A DNA stretch of 64,000 nt. Source: Gracilariopsis chorda (taxonomy: Eukaryota > Rhodophyta > Florideophyceae > Gracilariales > Gracilariaceae). A program made the translations under genes and the position numbers. The notes under the pieces were generated by a model. It ran no database searches and was not told where the DNA came from. It saw only the letters and a list, made by a program, of their open reading frames with translations. The stretch covers positions 124,001 to 188,000 of the forward strand of contig NBIV01000081.1 of assembly GCA_003194525.1 (NCBI GenBank). Reading direction: 5' to 3'. This document shows positions 1 through 10,540 of the stretch, piece by piece; position 1 is the stretch's first letter; each line of letters starts with the position of its first letter.

Positions 1-3000
1 CTGGGAACTTCTTTTTTGGACCGGTATGTGCGTGCCATCTAACCACGCCTGCAGAAGGTGACATTTCGTAATGCCGCCCCTGTAGGTATCGTGTCTGCAT
101 CTCCGGGATCCGACGCAAATGTGCGTCAAGTGGGTAGACTTCCAAAGGAGACGAAGTCGAACAAACTCCGCGTGGTGAAAGGTGTTCCGATACCCGCGAC
201 AAGCCAGGCCGAAGTTTGGGTGCAATCATCCATCTACTTCAGGCTTGCACATTTTGCAGGGAAGCCCTCACCTTACTACGAGGCAACAATCTATGATGGC
301 GAATAGTGTCATTGAAATAGTGCCAACCATTCCCTTCAGGGTTGTCGTTGCAAACCTTAAAGAGCCTCCTGTAAGGCCCCACAAGGGCACCGTATTGGGG
401 ATAGCTCTACCTGCTCCTACAGGAATGGCTCAGATCCCACCAAAAGAATACCTCGCCGTGCAGGACAATGTCACCGGAATGGAAACTGATTCTTCACTGT
501 CGCTTCCTAAGGAGACACCCCCTGCCCCTTGGCAGGAGAAGCTCCAAATTGGCGAAGAAATCGGAAAATATCGCCAAAGGATAATAGAAATGTTATCTGC
601 CTTTCAGGATATGTGGTCCGGCCGTTTGCGCAAAGTGAACGTGACCAAGCACCGGATCCAGTTAACACCTGTGGCGAAACGGGTACACCAACTACAAAGG
701 AGAGCCGGACCCCATGCACGCGATTTCGAGCGTGAGGAGATCCCACGCATGTTGGAAGAGGGCATGATTGAGCCATCCAACTCCGGATAGGCCTCCCTGG
801 TGGTTTTTGCCAAGAAGAAAGATGGATCCCTGAGGTTTTTTATCGCTTACAGGCGCCTCAATGAGGTAACCATGCGCGATTCCAACCCGATACCCCGCAT
901 GGGTGAATGTCTCGACTCTTTAGGCGATGTGTCGGTACTCTCTACTCTAGACGCCGATACCGGATACTGGAAAATCGAGATAAATGACGCCGATAAAAAC
1001 AAGACAACGTTCACCACCCACTGTGGCATATTCAGGTTCCTAAGGATGCCTTTTGGATTGAAAAACGCCCCCGCTACATTCCAGCGGGCAGTTGACATAA
1101 CCCTGTCAAAAGTGAAGTAGCAATACACTCTGGTATACATTGATGACGTCATCATCTACTCGAGAACCGTGGAGGAGCACTTCACGCATGTGAGACACGT
1201 CCTACAACTTCTGAAGTATGCTGGCCTAAAATTGAAGCTGAAGAAGTGATTCTTCTTCAAGTGATCTGTAGATTACCTGGGACACGTAGTGCTCCCCGGT
1301 TGTATACAAGTTGCAAGCAAGACTCAAGACGCCATCAAGGAAGCCAAACCGCCCACCGACCAGACGGAACTACCTTCCTTCCTAGGTTTGTGCAATGTCT
1401 TCGGCAGGTTTGTCCCCAATTTTGCCCGAATAACGGCCCCATTGAATCGAATTTTGGAGAAAGATAAAACAATACGGATTGGCACCTTGACGGACGAGAA
1501 GTATGGAGCTTTCAAAATCCTGAAGAAGACGCTGATTGAACCTTCGATATTGATTCTACCGAAACGGCACGGACGCATGGTTTTGGATACGGACGTCTGT
1601 AAGTACCAGGTAGGATACGCTCTCTTACAGAAACAACCGGAAGGTGGACTGCAGCCAATAGGTCATTGGAGTCGTAGCCTCTCCCAGGCGGAGCAGAACT
1701 ACTCCACCTCCGAGCGGGAATGTCTCGCTATCGTATGGGCAGTACTACTACTGCGCCCCTCCTTGGAGGGTACTTGCTTCACCTTGAGGACCGATCATGC
1801 TCCAATGAAGTGGATATTGTCCTTGACGGACGCCTCCAGACACCTAGATCGTTGGAAGTTGCGCCTCCTGGAGTACGAGTTTGATATCATCCACCACCCA
1901 GGCATGAAACACCATGGCTGCAGGCAGCGGGCGCTCTGTCCCGTATATTCACCGATACAAAAAATACAACCCCCTTGGAGGACACCGTTCCTTGCCTCAT
2001 CCTATGCGGCACGGATGAAGGAAGCAAGCCTGCAGGAAATTCCGTGGAACGTAATAACCCTAGTGGAAAATATGGCAGTATTCCTGAGGTGATGGCCCTA
2101 GTTGAGGAGCAGAAGGAAGCACTCCCCATAACCATGGAGGAATTCTTCAAGGAGCAGAGCACGAACCCTTTCTGTAAGAAGAGTCTCGCCACTGTTGGAC
2201 ACACCAAATTACTCTTCGATATAGACCGGAATGGGGTGTTGGTGCGCCGCGCACCCCTCGACGGCGCCCTCCAAAAGGTGATCCCGGCTAGTGTTCTGTA
2301 TCTTTCGCATTATACACGCCTCGCAGGACACCCCGGTGGCCCCGCATGTATTTCAACATGAAAAGAGAGTTCTATTGGCCACACATGGCCAACAATGCTT
2401 TCCAAACAGTAGCGGACTGCCGTTCATGCGCCGCCACTAGAAGTACCATAAAGAAGCATAGCACACGCTTAACCTTGTTCCTCCTTATGTCCTTTGAAGT
2501 TTGTGGCCATGGATATATTGGGCTCTCCACCGAAGACGAATCGAGGATACCGTTATATTTTGGTTATCACCGACCGGTTTTCGAAGCTTACCCGCGCCAT
2601 TCCTCTGAGGAGCGCCATGGCTGGAGTTATTGCCGACACATTTCTGGAGAATTGGGTCTACCCGTACTGGATACCCCTGTACCTTCTCACAGATAATGGT
2701 CCCCAATTCGTGGCGAAACTGTTCTGCGCCATCTCAGGAATGCTGGGGATGAAACAGCTGTTTACCACCGCCTATGATCCCCAGACGAGTGGCCAAGCGG
2801 AAAGGTTCAAGAAAACCATGGCCTCGAGGGTAAGACACTATACTGCGGACCACCAGAAGGATTGAGACGCATAAGTGGGCCCGCTCACGTATGCCTACAA
2901 CCTTCAGGTGCACCGCTCCACAGGGACCTCACCGTTCAATCTTGTGCTGTCATGGATCCAGCTAAGCGCCGTGATTTCTACGCGCACCACGTCGCACGCT

Positions 3001-3510
3001 TTGGACGGTTCTCAGGCGCCCAAGGCAGCCCGATCAAGAAGAACAACCCTCAGGTGGTATGAGAACGCACTCGCGTTCGCCAAAGCTAGGCTGACCGTCT
3101 CTCAAAGAAGATACAAACAGGAGTTCGACCTCAAGGTGAAGCAAGGCCCACACCTGAAGGAAGGGGATGAAATATTCCTCGACAAACTCCAGGCGACGTC
3201 AGAAGAACCGCCAGACGTCATCTGCAAATTGGCGCCAAACAACTTAGGGCCCTATAAGGTCCTCGCCACCTATAAAGATACGATTGCCATTGACGTAGAC
3301 GGGCTTCACGACATCGTCTCAGATGATCGGGTGACAGAAGTCCCAGAGCCTCTCCCACGGAGGCGACCTCAGCAGCCACCCATCACTCATCCTCCACCGC
3401 AGGCGACACAAGCGGCACGACCGGGCATGCCCCATTCGCGTAAAGTAGTATCGGCAGACCTGCATGGCCCGTACACGAATGATGATGCTCCTCTTTTAGG
3501 CGAAAATCCT
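1..3510 (+). pseudogene. Ty3/gypsy retrotransposon pol remnant (5' end outside window)
   Basis: Degenerate Ty3/gypsy polyprotein read in order over several frames. About 58-790 is the protease-to-RT linker. 800-1120 is reverse transcriptase fingers/palm, with the QxAFQ-like run replaced by NAPATFQ and a YIDD catalytic box at about 1135-1150. 1289-1930 is the RT-linked RNase H (TDHAPMKW, HHPG). 1975-2450 is the integrase zinc-binding region. 2494-2865 is the integrase core (LLTDNGPQF, DPQTSGQAERF). 2875-3400 is the integrase C-terminal region, with a GPYKVL box. Stop codons at about 788 and 1118, another near 1247, and frame changes near 300, 2100, 2350 and 2865 break the reading frame, so no functional polyprotein is possible. 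Gag, protease and 5' LTR must lie left of the window. The family is clear; exact limits are not. Confidence 0.9.
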
Positions 3511-3519
3511 TGGGATACC

Positions 3520-3787
3520 CCGAACGTACTACATGGAGACCTATGCACCATTTGTGTCTTTCAATTTCGTTGGCATGTTCCTGTATATTATGCTACGCAT
3601 GCAAACGTATATCGTACAGGTTGAAATTAAGACTGCATTCCTGAATGGTGACCTGAAGGAAGACGTTTGGGTAATGTCTCCACGTGGTATCCCTGGGCTG
3701 AAGTCACAATGGTATAAAGTGGTAAAGGCCATATATGATACTCCAGGAGCGGATATACCTGATCATGGCCAAAGAAAGGGGAAGTAA
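3520..3787 (+). pseudogene. Ty1/copia reverse transcriptase fragment
   Basis: A short block encodes the start of a copia-type RT: ETYAP near 3536, the KTAFLNGDLKEDVW palm motif near 3630-3670, then a SQWYKVVKAIY stretch ending near 3735. It directly follows the gypsy integrase C-terminus in a different frame, so this is a junction between two unrelated retroelements. The following residues do not give the expected YGLKQ continuation, and no copia RT is recognisable after about 3740. It is a pseudogene fragment. The matching 3' end may be the polypurine tract and LTR-like block at 5.2 kb. Confidence 0.75.
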
Positions 3788-3789
3788 AC

Positions 3790-4874
3790 GACCTGGTGTA
3801 GGCTGGAATGAAGAGTCCCAGTAGAGGCGACCATCGTGGCTCCACGAATAGGAGAGAACACACTCTTGCCCGGCCTGAAGGGAAGCCATAAGGGCCTTCA
3901 CAGCGAATTCCGTAGAGGCACTCAGCATAACAAAACCTGTCAGGGAGCGGTGGGTATAGAGTACCTCCGAGGTGTGATATGCAAAAAGGAGGGGCGTCGC
4001 CACTCTCACGTAAGGCGACACCCAACGGTCCCTCCAGGAGTTGACGATGGGAACGTAGTATTTAGAACGGTGACCTGAAGGCATATCATGGAACTCGGTG
4101 TTATGCCATCCGAAGAAGAATCCAAAGGTGTTCCTTATACGTGTTTCGTCCTCGGAATGGGTACCCCACCTATTGTGGTCTAACCAATAGAGCCTGTCAT
4201 ATGGAGGGTCATAAGGGAGCAACGCCAGAGGAGAGCGGCCATCCGAGATGCTCACAGGACAGTGCTCCGCATGGTGAATGGATTCCTTCTGAAGGAGAAG
4301 TTGCAGACGCGAATGCATTTCGCGTTACTCGATAAACCTACAGTAGAGGGTATCGCAGTACCTTACCGTTGTCGGAGCGTTATCGCCGTGCACCGGAACG
4401 TGGAGCCAATGGGCGCGATACAAATCCTCACGGCTACGTTTGCCCTCACTCCAGGGAGTTTCGGGAACCGCGCGAAAGCGCCCCGCCTGATGGTACTGCG
4501 CGAAATGATGGACGTATTCACTGACGAAGCACGGTAGGCTAACCTGCGGATCGTGGAAAGGCACTAACACCCGAGTGGCGAGATGATCGAGATGCTCCGC
4601 AGGCTGGAGTGGCGCACCAATGGAGTTGTGGTACACCTGAGGATCCACAGGAGTAGAAGAGTGATCGTTGTAAGCTTGAGACAATCCAAAGGAAAGGAAG
4701 AAAGCAGGGAGAGCAGGAGAAAGTTGTGTGTTCACACCAGAAGAGGAGGGAGTTACCTGCAGAGGAATGCCATCGCCTATATGTCCTTCAGAAATCGCGC
4801 GAATACCGCAACGCCGTCGAGAAATTCGGGTGGATGACCCGTCGGAGGATGCAGGAGACGTAGGTTGCTCCATA
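3790..4874 (-). pseudogene. Unidentified minus-strand reading frame with one internal stop
   Basis: On the minus strand an open frame runs from about 5146 to 3704 with a single in-frame TAA at 4325-4327; the codons on both sides stay in phase. The most protein-like part starts at the ATG at 4874 (MEQPTSPASSDGSS). It includes aromatic-rich stretches such as YDRLYWLDHNRWGTHSEDE and YYVPIVNSWRDRWVSPYVRV. The part beyond about 3790 is only the antisense of the copia RT. I do not recognise the family. It has none of the RT, integrase, protease or zinc-knuckle motifs I looked for. It could be gag of an unknown retroelement, a captured gene, or chance openness antisense to decayed pol. It lies between the copia RT fragment and a copia-like 3' end. 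Confidence 0.35.
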
Positions 4875-5164
4875 ATGCAGAAGCGGTTCATAGTCCGCCG
4901 TTCAGGCGTTCCTCCAGGATATGAAAATCGCCCGCACGAGGAAGTGAGAAAATGGGGCTGAAATGCACCTGAACACCAGAAGGAGTTACACTTGAGGTAT
5001 GAGCGGACGCGGATGGATACGTGTGAGGTTAGGGCCATTTCTTCGCCTTGGAGGTTCCGAACGGACGCCGCACGGTGGCAAAGCGTATGCGAGGACAGCA
5101 CCTGCGATGGAGGTAGCAAGTCTTGCAGCTGCAAGGAGCGCCCCAAGAGGACTCACAGAATCAC

Positions 5165-5229
5165 CGAAGAAGACGAGCACTTAGGCGTGATGCACCTTGA
5201 GGACGTGGAGCAATCCAAGAAAGGGGGTA
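5165..5229 (+). other. Probable copia pol C-terminus and polypurine tract
   Basis: The plus strand ends an open frame with HLGVMHLEDVEQSKKGGM then TAG. Such short Lys/Gly endings are typical of copia pol, where the coding end overlaps the polypurine tract. The purine run AAGAAAGGGGG lies at about 5217-5227 and is followed directly by TGTAGTACAG, a canonical LTR start. This is the expected arrangement at the 3' end of a plus-strand LTR element. The rest of the RNase H domain is not recognisable upstream. Confidence 0.5.
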
Positions 5230-5730
5230 TGTAGTACAGTGGGTACTATATATGCTCCTGAAGATGGGCTGTTTTGGAAGATTCCTAACAGAGTACTTGT
5301 ATTTTCTAACTGGTTCCACGTAGCACACCAGTCCAGTAGAATCGTACCAGCGGACTGTAATTCAATTAGGTAGAATAACCTAACTTAGATTTTTATGGGA
5401 TGCAGTAGATACTTTCCGTCGAGTTCAGCTCGCGGCACTGTATATAGTGCGCCGCTTGAGCTCTAACTCCGGGGAAGTAAACCAAGCACCCTTGAGGCTT
5501 GTTCTAGTACGTCTGGTTCAACCTCGGTATACTCACGTTCAGGTACACTATTACGTCATCCTCTAGGTTTAGTTTCTAATCCACCAATACCCAGCACGTC
5601 CCATAGCAGCACCTGCAGGATTATCGTCCGCCCAGTGAACCCGCTCTACGCTTGGTGCTTGCGGATCTTCTTTCAGGCGTCCCCTGGTCGCCGCTCTTAT
5701 ATTAGGGAGACAACCACCTATTGGAACCCA
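5230..5730 (+). repeat. LTR-like block (3' LTR candidate, right end unresolved)
   Basis: The block starts with TG directly after a polypurine tract. It is non-coding and carries TATA-like sites (ACTATATATG near 5245 and CTGTATATAGTG near 5438), as expected for U3/R. No second copy occurs in the window, so the right end cannot be placed. It ends somewhere before the minus-strand copia remnant that begins near 5755. Confidence 0.4.
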
Positions 5731-5754
5731 GCTATTAGGTCGAATCTAAAAGTC

Positions 5755-7618
5755 CTATTTTAAGGACGTTGTGCTCACCATTGGCTGCAACACAGGGGAG
5801 TTGCATTGGCCATGTTGCGGAGTGTGTGTGTGGTGGGAGGTTTGAGTGTGATTGCTGTAACTAAGGAGGCTTCTGAGGTTGGCCTGTCTCGGGTTAGTAA
5901 GTGGTTGGACCGCTTGCGTGAGAGAGATTTGGATGGTTGAATAATGGTGTGGCCTGTACGCGCTTTTCGGCGCGAAATTGGCATTGTTCTTGCAGTGTGT
6001 GCTGTTGTGGGATTTAAATATGTGGCTTGTAAAGAGTACTGGTTGTTGCGCCATAGAGCTTAGACGATACTGGATGGTGGGTTGGATGTGTTATCTAAGA
6101 TATAGCCGGTATTTGCAGTAAGTGCGACCCAGCCATGTCTGGTAGCCAAGTCATTGACAGAGAGCAAATTGTGGCGAATGTACGGGTTGGCCACTGCATG
6201 TGTGTGGATATCCTTATTCTTGTTTTTTTTTGACGTGAAGCTTGCCACTGTGCGTGCAGGGGGTCTATTCGTTGGTCGCGAGTTGTGTTAGTGTGAGTTG
6301 TTGGAGAGGGGTCATGGTGGCTCTGGGCATGGGTATGTGGGTGGGGTGCGCGCCGCTATCCAGTACGAACTTATATTTGTATTCCGTGTCTGCTTCAGCT
6401 GCTTCGTACGGTGGTGGTGAAGCCTGGAATGTTTGGTAAAAGAAGGGGAGGTAAAGGGTACACGGGGATTGGTGAGCGGGGTAAGGCTGTTGTGATTTGA
6501 GAGAGGACAGTCTGGCTAGAAGATAGTTTGCCTGTGGTTTGTTCGTTCGACATTTGGGGTGAGCAGGATCTCGACATTGAGCATCTGTGTGGTTGCATCG
6601 TACACAGAGAGATTTGTGATGCTTGCAAAGCTGTTGGAATCGTATGCGGCCATAAGGGTAATGGGGTTTCTGAAGCCGCTTTCGTTGGTTATACTGATAT
6701 CTGGGCTGGTGGTATGTGACTGAAGGTGGTCTGTAGTATTCAATGAAGCGTTGAAAGGAATATTGTGGCGGTGTGATCCATTGGAAGGGTTTGTATATAT
6801 TTTGTAGTGATTTGAATACACGAATAAACTGTTTGAATGTTCTCGGTTTTTTCATGACGATATGTCCGGGAATGATGTAAGTTAATGTAGAATGCTTCTT
6901 GAGTGCAGCGATGATGAAATAGATTGTATTTTATTTCTCTGTAATGTGCGGATAGCGAGTCGCTACTATTAGTTATCGATATTTCATGTTCGCTTAGAGG
7001 TATGCGTCGATGTCGCTTGTATTCTGAATTTAAATGTTCGAGGCTTCTGTCTTCAGACATTGATAATCGTTCTTTGTTGATTGGTTGCCATGCTAAATAA
7101 TATCGTGTATAATATGGTGTGGTGTGAGATGTCCCCCTGGTACAATTAGAATGCCTAATATATCTATACAGACACTGCTCAGGACAGCTGAGAGGAGTCA
7201 ATGTTTTTGAGTGGTGAAGATGTCTAGTTGATTTGGATTTGTTGGTGGTTCTGGATTGACTTGAAAGTTTGGAAGAGCTCTGATAGATTTAGCTTATGTT
7301 TTGATGACAAGGTACCATAAAGCGTAGTATGTAGTGTCAAGTTTAAGTAGTTTGTGTATTTTGTCTGACTCTTTCATTGAGATGAGATAGTGAGCTGAGA
7401 ATGTGGCTGGTAATGTGAGTTGAGAGCAAGGTTGTTGGGTTGTATCTTTGGGTATATTTAAATCGGATGCGGTGGTAATAGGTATGTTGTATAACTCTTG
7501 AATATCTGGATTTTGTCGGAGCTCTTGCCTTTAGCGTAGGGCTAAACGAGGGTTGTTGTTGGACTCCGTTGTGGAGGTATGCGGCTGGAATTTGGGTGGG
7601 AGTGAATTTACGGTCGCC
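5755..7618 (-). pseudogene. Decayed Ty1/copia gag-protease-integrase remnant
   Basis: Minus-strand fragments line up with the first third of the intact copia polyprotein at 39633-43796. 6740-7201 matches the central gag. 6265-6855 holds the Cys/His gag motif (RCNHTDAQCRDPAHPKC) and the aspartic protease box FVLDSGAHPTH. 6060-6248 is the gag-pre-integrase segment RHNLLSVNDLATRHG. 5755-6054 continues downstream in another frame. Several frameshifts and stops break it, and the integrase core, RT and RNase H are gone, so the element is truncated at its 3' side near 5755, close to the LTR-like block of another element. Its own 5' LTR and primer-binding site survive at 7619-7721. It is the same family as the intact copy but clearly older. 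Confidence 0.85.
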
Positions 7619-7628
7619 GCCCATAACC
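7619..7628 (-). promoter_or_regulatory. Primer-binding site, initiator tRNA-Met anticodon-arm type
   Basis: Read on the minus strand, GGTTATGGGC follows directly after the LTR end. It is complementary to the anticodon arm of eukaryotic initiator tRNA-Met (GCCCAUAACC). This half-tRNA priming is known for Drosophila copia. The same site occurs in the intact copy at 44079-44089. Confidence 0.7.
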
Positions 7629-7721
7629 TGTGAGTGTGAGGCACTGACTCCCTTTCCTTTTACTTCGTTCTTGTCGTCGTCGTCTATGCTTATGTACTAT
7701 TTTTCACTGTAATGTTTGACA
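7629..7721 (-). repeat. 5' LTR of the decayed copia element (93 bp)
   Basis: On the plus strand the block runs TGTGAGTG ... TGTTTGACA, so it has TG...CA ends. It is alignable by eye to the 90 bp LTR at 44090-44179, sharing the CCTTTTACTTCGTTCTT-like core and the CACTGTAATG segment. It contains substitutions, consistent with an old insertion. Confidence 0.75.
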
Positions 7722-7971
7722 ATAACAACGCGTGACGTTTGCCAAGTGCAAAAATTTTTGGATAGTTTGATTCATGGATTGCAAGGGTTGCAGATTGTAT
7801 TTGTGGATGAAAGGGATACCAGGAGCACCTAACGCTACTGTAGCTTCCTTGGCAACCCGGACAGCGGTAGCAGGCTGTGCTACTAATTCTTTTTGTGCAC
7901 ACTATGGTAACCCGTAGCCATGTGGCGTGCTGCGATGGGAGCGGGAGGACGCCGACGTCACTAAGTCAGCG

Positions 7972-9006
7972 ATGAAACCCGACGCGACGAGCGCGTTCGT
8001 AACAGCACCGCCGCTGTGCATCTCGCGAAGCCGGGCTGCGAAGCGGCCGCATCGCGTAGCTCCCACCGCAACAGCCGCACCTCGGACCCCAGCAGTCGGC
8101 GCGCCTCAGCCGCAGCCCCGTCCGCGCTGGTTCCGTGTTCCAGCGCCCGATACGAACGCGCAACACTCTCAGCACGATGATCTCAAGCACGCGCTCCGTT
8201 CCCGGCGTCTGCACACTGTTTGTGAAGAAGCGGAATGCCCCAATATAGGCGAGTGTTGGAATGGTGGCACTGCCACTATTATGGTTCTCGGTGACACTTG
8301 CACTAGAGGATGTCGCTTTTGTGCGGTGAACACAAATTCGAAACCGGCGCCTCCCGATGAGGATGAACCTTTTAACGTGGCAGCTGAGATTGCTACCTGG
8401 GGGCTTAACTATGTTGTTCTGACGAGTGTGGATCGTGATGACTTGGTAGATGGTGGGGCGGGGCACTTTGCGAAGACCGTGCGGTTTATTAAGCAACTTT
8501 CGCCCTCTCTATTGGTGGAGTGCTTGGTTGGAGACTTTCAAGGAGATCAACAGGCTGTGCAACTGTTAGCGACTTGTGGTTTAGACGTGTTTGCGCACAA
8601 TATGGAGACGGTGCAGCGGTTACAACGTCATGTGAGGGACAAACGCGCTTCGTATGAGCAGAGTTTGAGTGTGTTGAAGGGTGCGAAACGGTGCGGCGTT
8701 TATACGAAGACTAGCTTGATGCTGGGGCTTGGTGAGACGGACGACGAGATTCGAGAGACCATGCGCGATTGTAGGGATGTTGGCGTAGACATTATCACGT
8801 TTGGGCAGTATCTTCGTCCCACTGAACGACATTTGAGTGTTGTTGAGTATGTGTCGCCTGAAAAGTTTCAACAGTGGGAGGAAGAAGGCAAGGCAATAGG
8901 TTTCAGGTATGTGGCGTCTGGACCTATGGTTCGCAGCTCGTACAAAGCAGGTGAGTACTTCTTAGAGAGCATGATCCGCGGAGACGCAGCTTACAACGGC
9001 GGGTGA
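7972..9006 (+). CDS. LIP1P: Lipoyl synthase, plastid-targeted (radical SAM)
   Basis: Lipoyl synthase inserts two sulfurs into octanoyl groups on lipoyl domains such as the plastid pyruvate dehydrogenase E2. The 344-residue protein has all hallmarks. The auxiliary cluster motif is [13 protein letters not shown], the radical-SAM motif CTRGCRFC follows, and a C-terminal RSSYKAGE supplies the conserved serine ligand region. A Ser/Ala/Pro/Arg-rich stretch of about 65 residues precedes the enzyme and contains SAFVTAPP, which resembles a red-algal plastid transit peptide. The frame is open to a GTG at 7927, but the first ATG is at 7972 and is preferred. No intron is seen. The region upstream is the LTR of a dead copia element. 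A mitochondrial isoform is the alternative; targeting is inferred. Confidence 0.93.
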   Translation: MKPDATSAFVTAPPLCISRSRAAKRPHRVAPTATAAPRTPAVGAPQPQPRPRWFRVPAPDTNAQHSQHDDLKHALRSRRLHTVCEEAECPNIGECWNGGTATIMVLGDTCTRGCRFCAVNTNSKPAPPDEDEPFNVAAEIATWGLNYVVLTSVDRDDLVDGGAGHFAKTVRFIKQLSPSLLVECLVGDFQGDQQAVQLLATCGLDVFAHNMETVQRLQRHVRDKRASYEQSLSVLKGAKRCGVYTKTSLMLGLGETDDEIRETMRDCRDVGVDIITFGQYLRPTERHLSVVEYVSPEKFQQWEEEGKAIGFRYVASGPMVRSSYKAGEYFLESMIRGDAAYNGG

Positions 9007-9349
9007 TGGCACTTGAGCTAGAACAAATGTCTCTCGGTTTTCGTTAGGCTGCTATTGGACATTTGGTATCCTTGATAACCCCAAGCTGAGCGTTTGAAGG
9101 TTGGAGATCAACTGCTGCGTGGGGTTTGTGGAAGCTGGTACCATGCACTGCCATACAGGCGCCGCCCACCCTGCATTTTTTGCACGTTCCGTAAAATATC
9201 TGCGCTTACCAGAATGCGTCGTGGGCTGTGCACCAGAACTGCCGTCTGTGTTGGTGCCTCCCAGATATACCCGTCTTCATTCCGCACCCCCCGTCAAACT
9301 ATAAACTACCAGTCTTCAGATCCTCCTCTACATATACCTCGCTTTTCGT
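9007..9349. other. Intergenic, lipoyl synthase to DUF1517 gene
   Basis: 343 bp with no recognisable coding family. It should contain the lipoyl synthase 3' UTR and the promoter of the DUF1517 gene. No clear TATA box was seen. Confidence 0.5.
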
Positions 9350-10540
9350 ATGCAGCCAGCACCCGTTCTACGACAACCACCGTCCTCCACATCCCTCGTC
9401 ATGCCGAATTCAGCCTTCCTTGTGCCGACCCCGTTACAACTGCGCCCACTGCACGCAGCTTCACGCCCACTGTGCAGCCGCGCCCGACCGATTTCGACGT
9501 CAACGCTTTACACTCCACCTACAGCAAGCCTTAACTTTAACTTTCCGTCTCCAGCGAAAGTTCTTCAGCGCGTCCGTGACGACACACTAATTGTGGCAAA
9601 GCATGCCTCAAAAGCGGTTGCGGCCGTTGCGCTCATCGCCGCGCTAGTGCTACCACCTGATATGGCACTAGCCGCGTCCGGCGGTCGGATCGGCGGTTCG
9701 TCCTTCCGTTCATCTCCTGTGCCCTCGCGTGTGGCGCCGGCGCCGCGCTACGGAGGAGGTTACGGAGGTGGTTACAGTGGTGGATACGGCGGCGGCTTGT
9801 TCGGTGCCCCTGGTGGCGTTTACTTCAGCCCTATCATCTTGCCGTTTGGCGGTTTTGGTTTTGGTGGCATTGGTTCTCTCATACTGTTTGCCACAGCGGC
9901 GGCGTTTGTGGCCGACACCCTTCGGACTAAGAGTGAAGAGAGTGATATTCAAGAAGCTGTCGATCCAAACACATCGCTAACAACCGTCAAGATCGGCCTC
10001 TTGGCCAATGCGCGCGATTTGCAGCGCAGTCTTGACACGCTGGGAAGATCAGCTGATACCTCCTCTGTATCAGGCTTGAAATATGTCTTGGATGAAACGG
10101 CTATGTCATTGCTACGGAATCCGGACTACTGGATATATGGAAGTCTCAATAATCTGCAAAGTAGGCTGAGCACTGCGGAATCCGAATTTAGCCGCATCGT
10201 GTTGGAGGAGAGGTTGAAACTGGACGAGGAGACGCTTTCAAACTCTGCTGGACGTATTCGCGAACTTGGCAGGGCTAGTGCCACAACCCAGGATTACTCC
10301 AAGGCCCCCGGGGAGTATATTGTCGTCTCCTTGATTGTCGCTGCGACGGGAAATCTTGCGAGGAAGCTTCCGAGATCCATCGCATCCACTGCGGAGCTGG
10401 AGCAAACTTTGAGAGTGTTGGCCGGTACATCCACAGAAGCTTTACAGGGTATTGAAGTTATCTGGGCGCCACAGAGCTTGCGAGATACTTTGTCGGAGAG
10501 GGAACTGCTTACAGATCATCCGGAGCTGAAGAGGTTGTGA
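9350..10540 (+). CDS. DUF1517 family plastid protein
   Basis: The 396-residue protein starts with a basic, Ser/Pro/Thr-rich region (about residues 1-70) like a plastid transit peptide. A hydrophobic Ala/Leu segment follows (about 85-105, AVAAVALIAALVLPPDMALAA) and may be a thylakoid lumen or membrane signal. Next comes ASGGRIGGSSFRSS, the usual opening of DUF1517 proteins, a Gly/Tyr-rich linker and a second hydrophobic stretch (about 160-185). The C-terminal 200 residues hold the conserved globular part (LDTLGRSADTSS, LLRNPDYWIYGS, EYIVVSLIVAATG). The family is shared by cyanobacteria and plastids and its biochemical role is not established. A second in-frame ATG at codon 18 (MPNSAFLVP) could be the true start. 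Confidence 0.88.
   Translation: MQPAPVLRQPPSSTSLVMPNSAFLVPTPLQLRPLHAASRPLCSRARPISTSTLYTPPTASLNFNFPSPAKVLQRVRDDTLIVAKHASKAVAAVALIAALVLPPDMALAASGGRIGGSSFRSSPVPSRVAPAPRYGGGYGGGYSGGYGGGLFGAPGGVYFSPIILPFGGFGFGGIGSLILFATAAAFVADTLRTKSEESDIQEAVDPNTSLTTVKIGLLANARDLQRSLDTLGRSADTSSVSGLKYVLDETAMSLLRNPDYWIYGSLNNLQSRLSTAESEFSRIVLEERLKLDEETLSNSAGRIRELGRASATTQDYSKAPGEYIVVSLIVAATGNLARKLPRSIASTAELEQTLRVLAGTSTEALQGIEVIWAPQSLRDTLSERELLTDHPELKRL

Noticed and set aside
4986-5180. Minus-strand frame rich in Ala/Leu/Pro
   Set aside because: Starts at GTG, is a by-product of GC-rich sequence and overlaps the probable copia 3' end.
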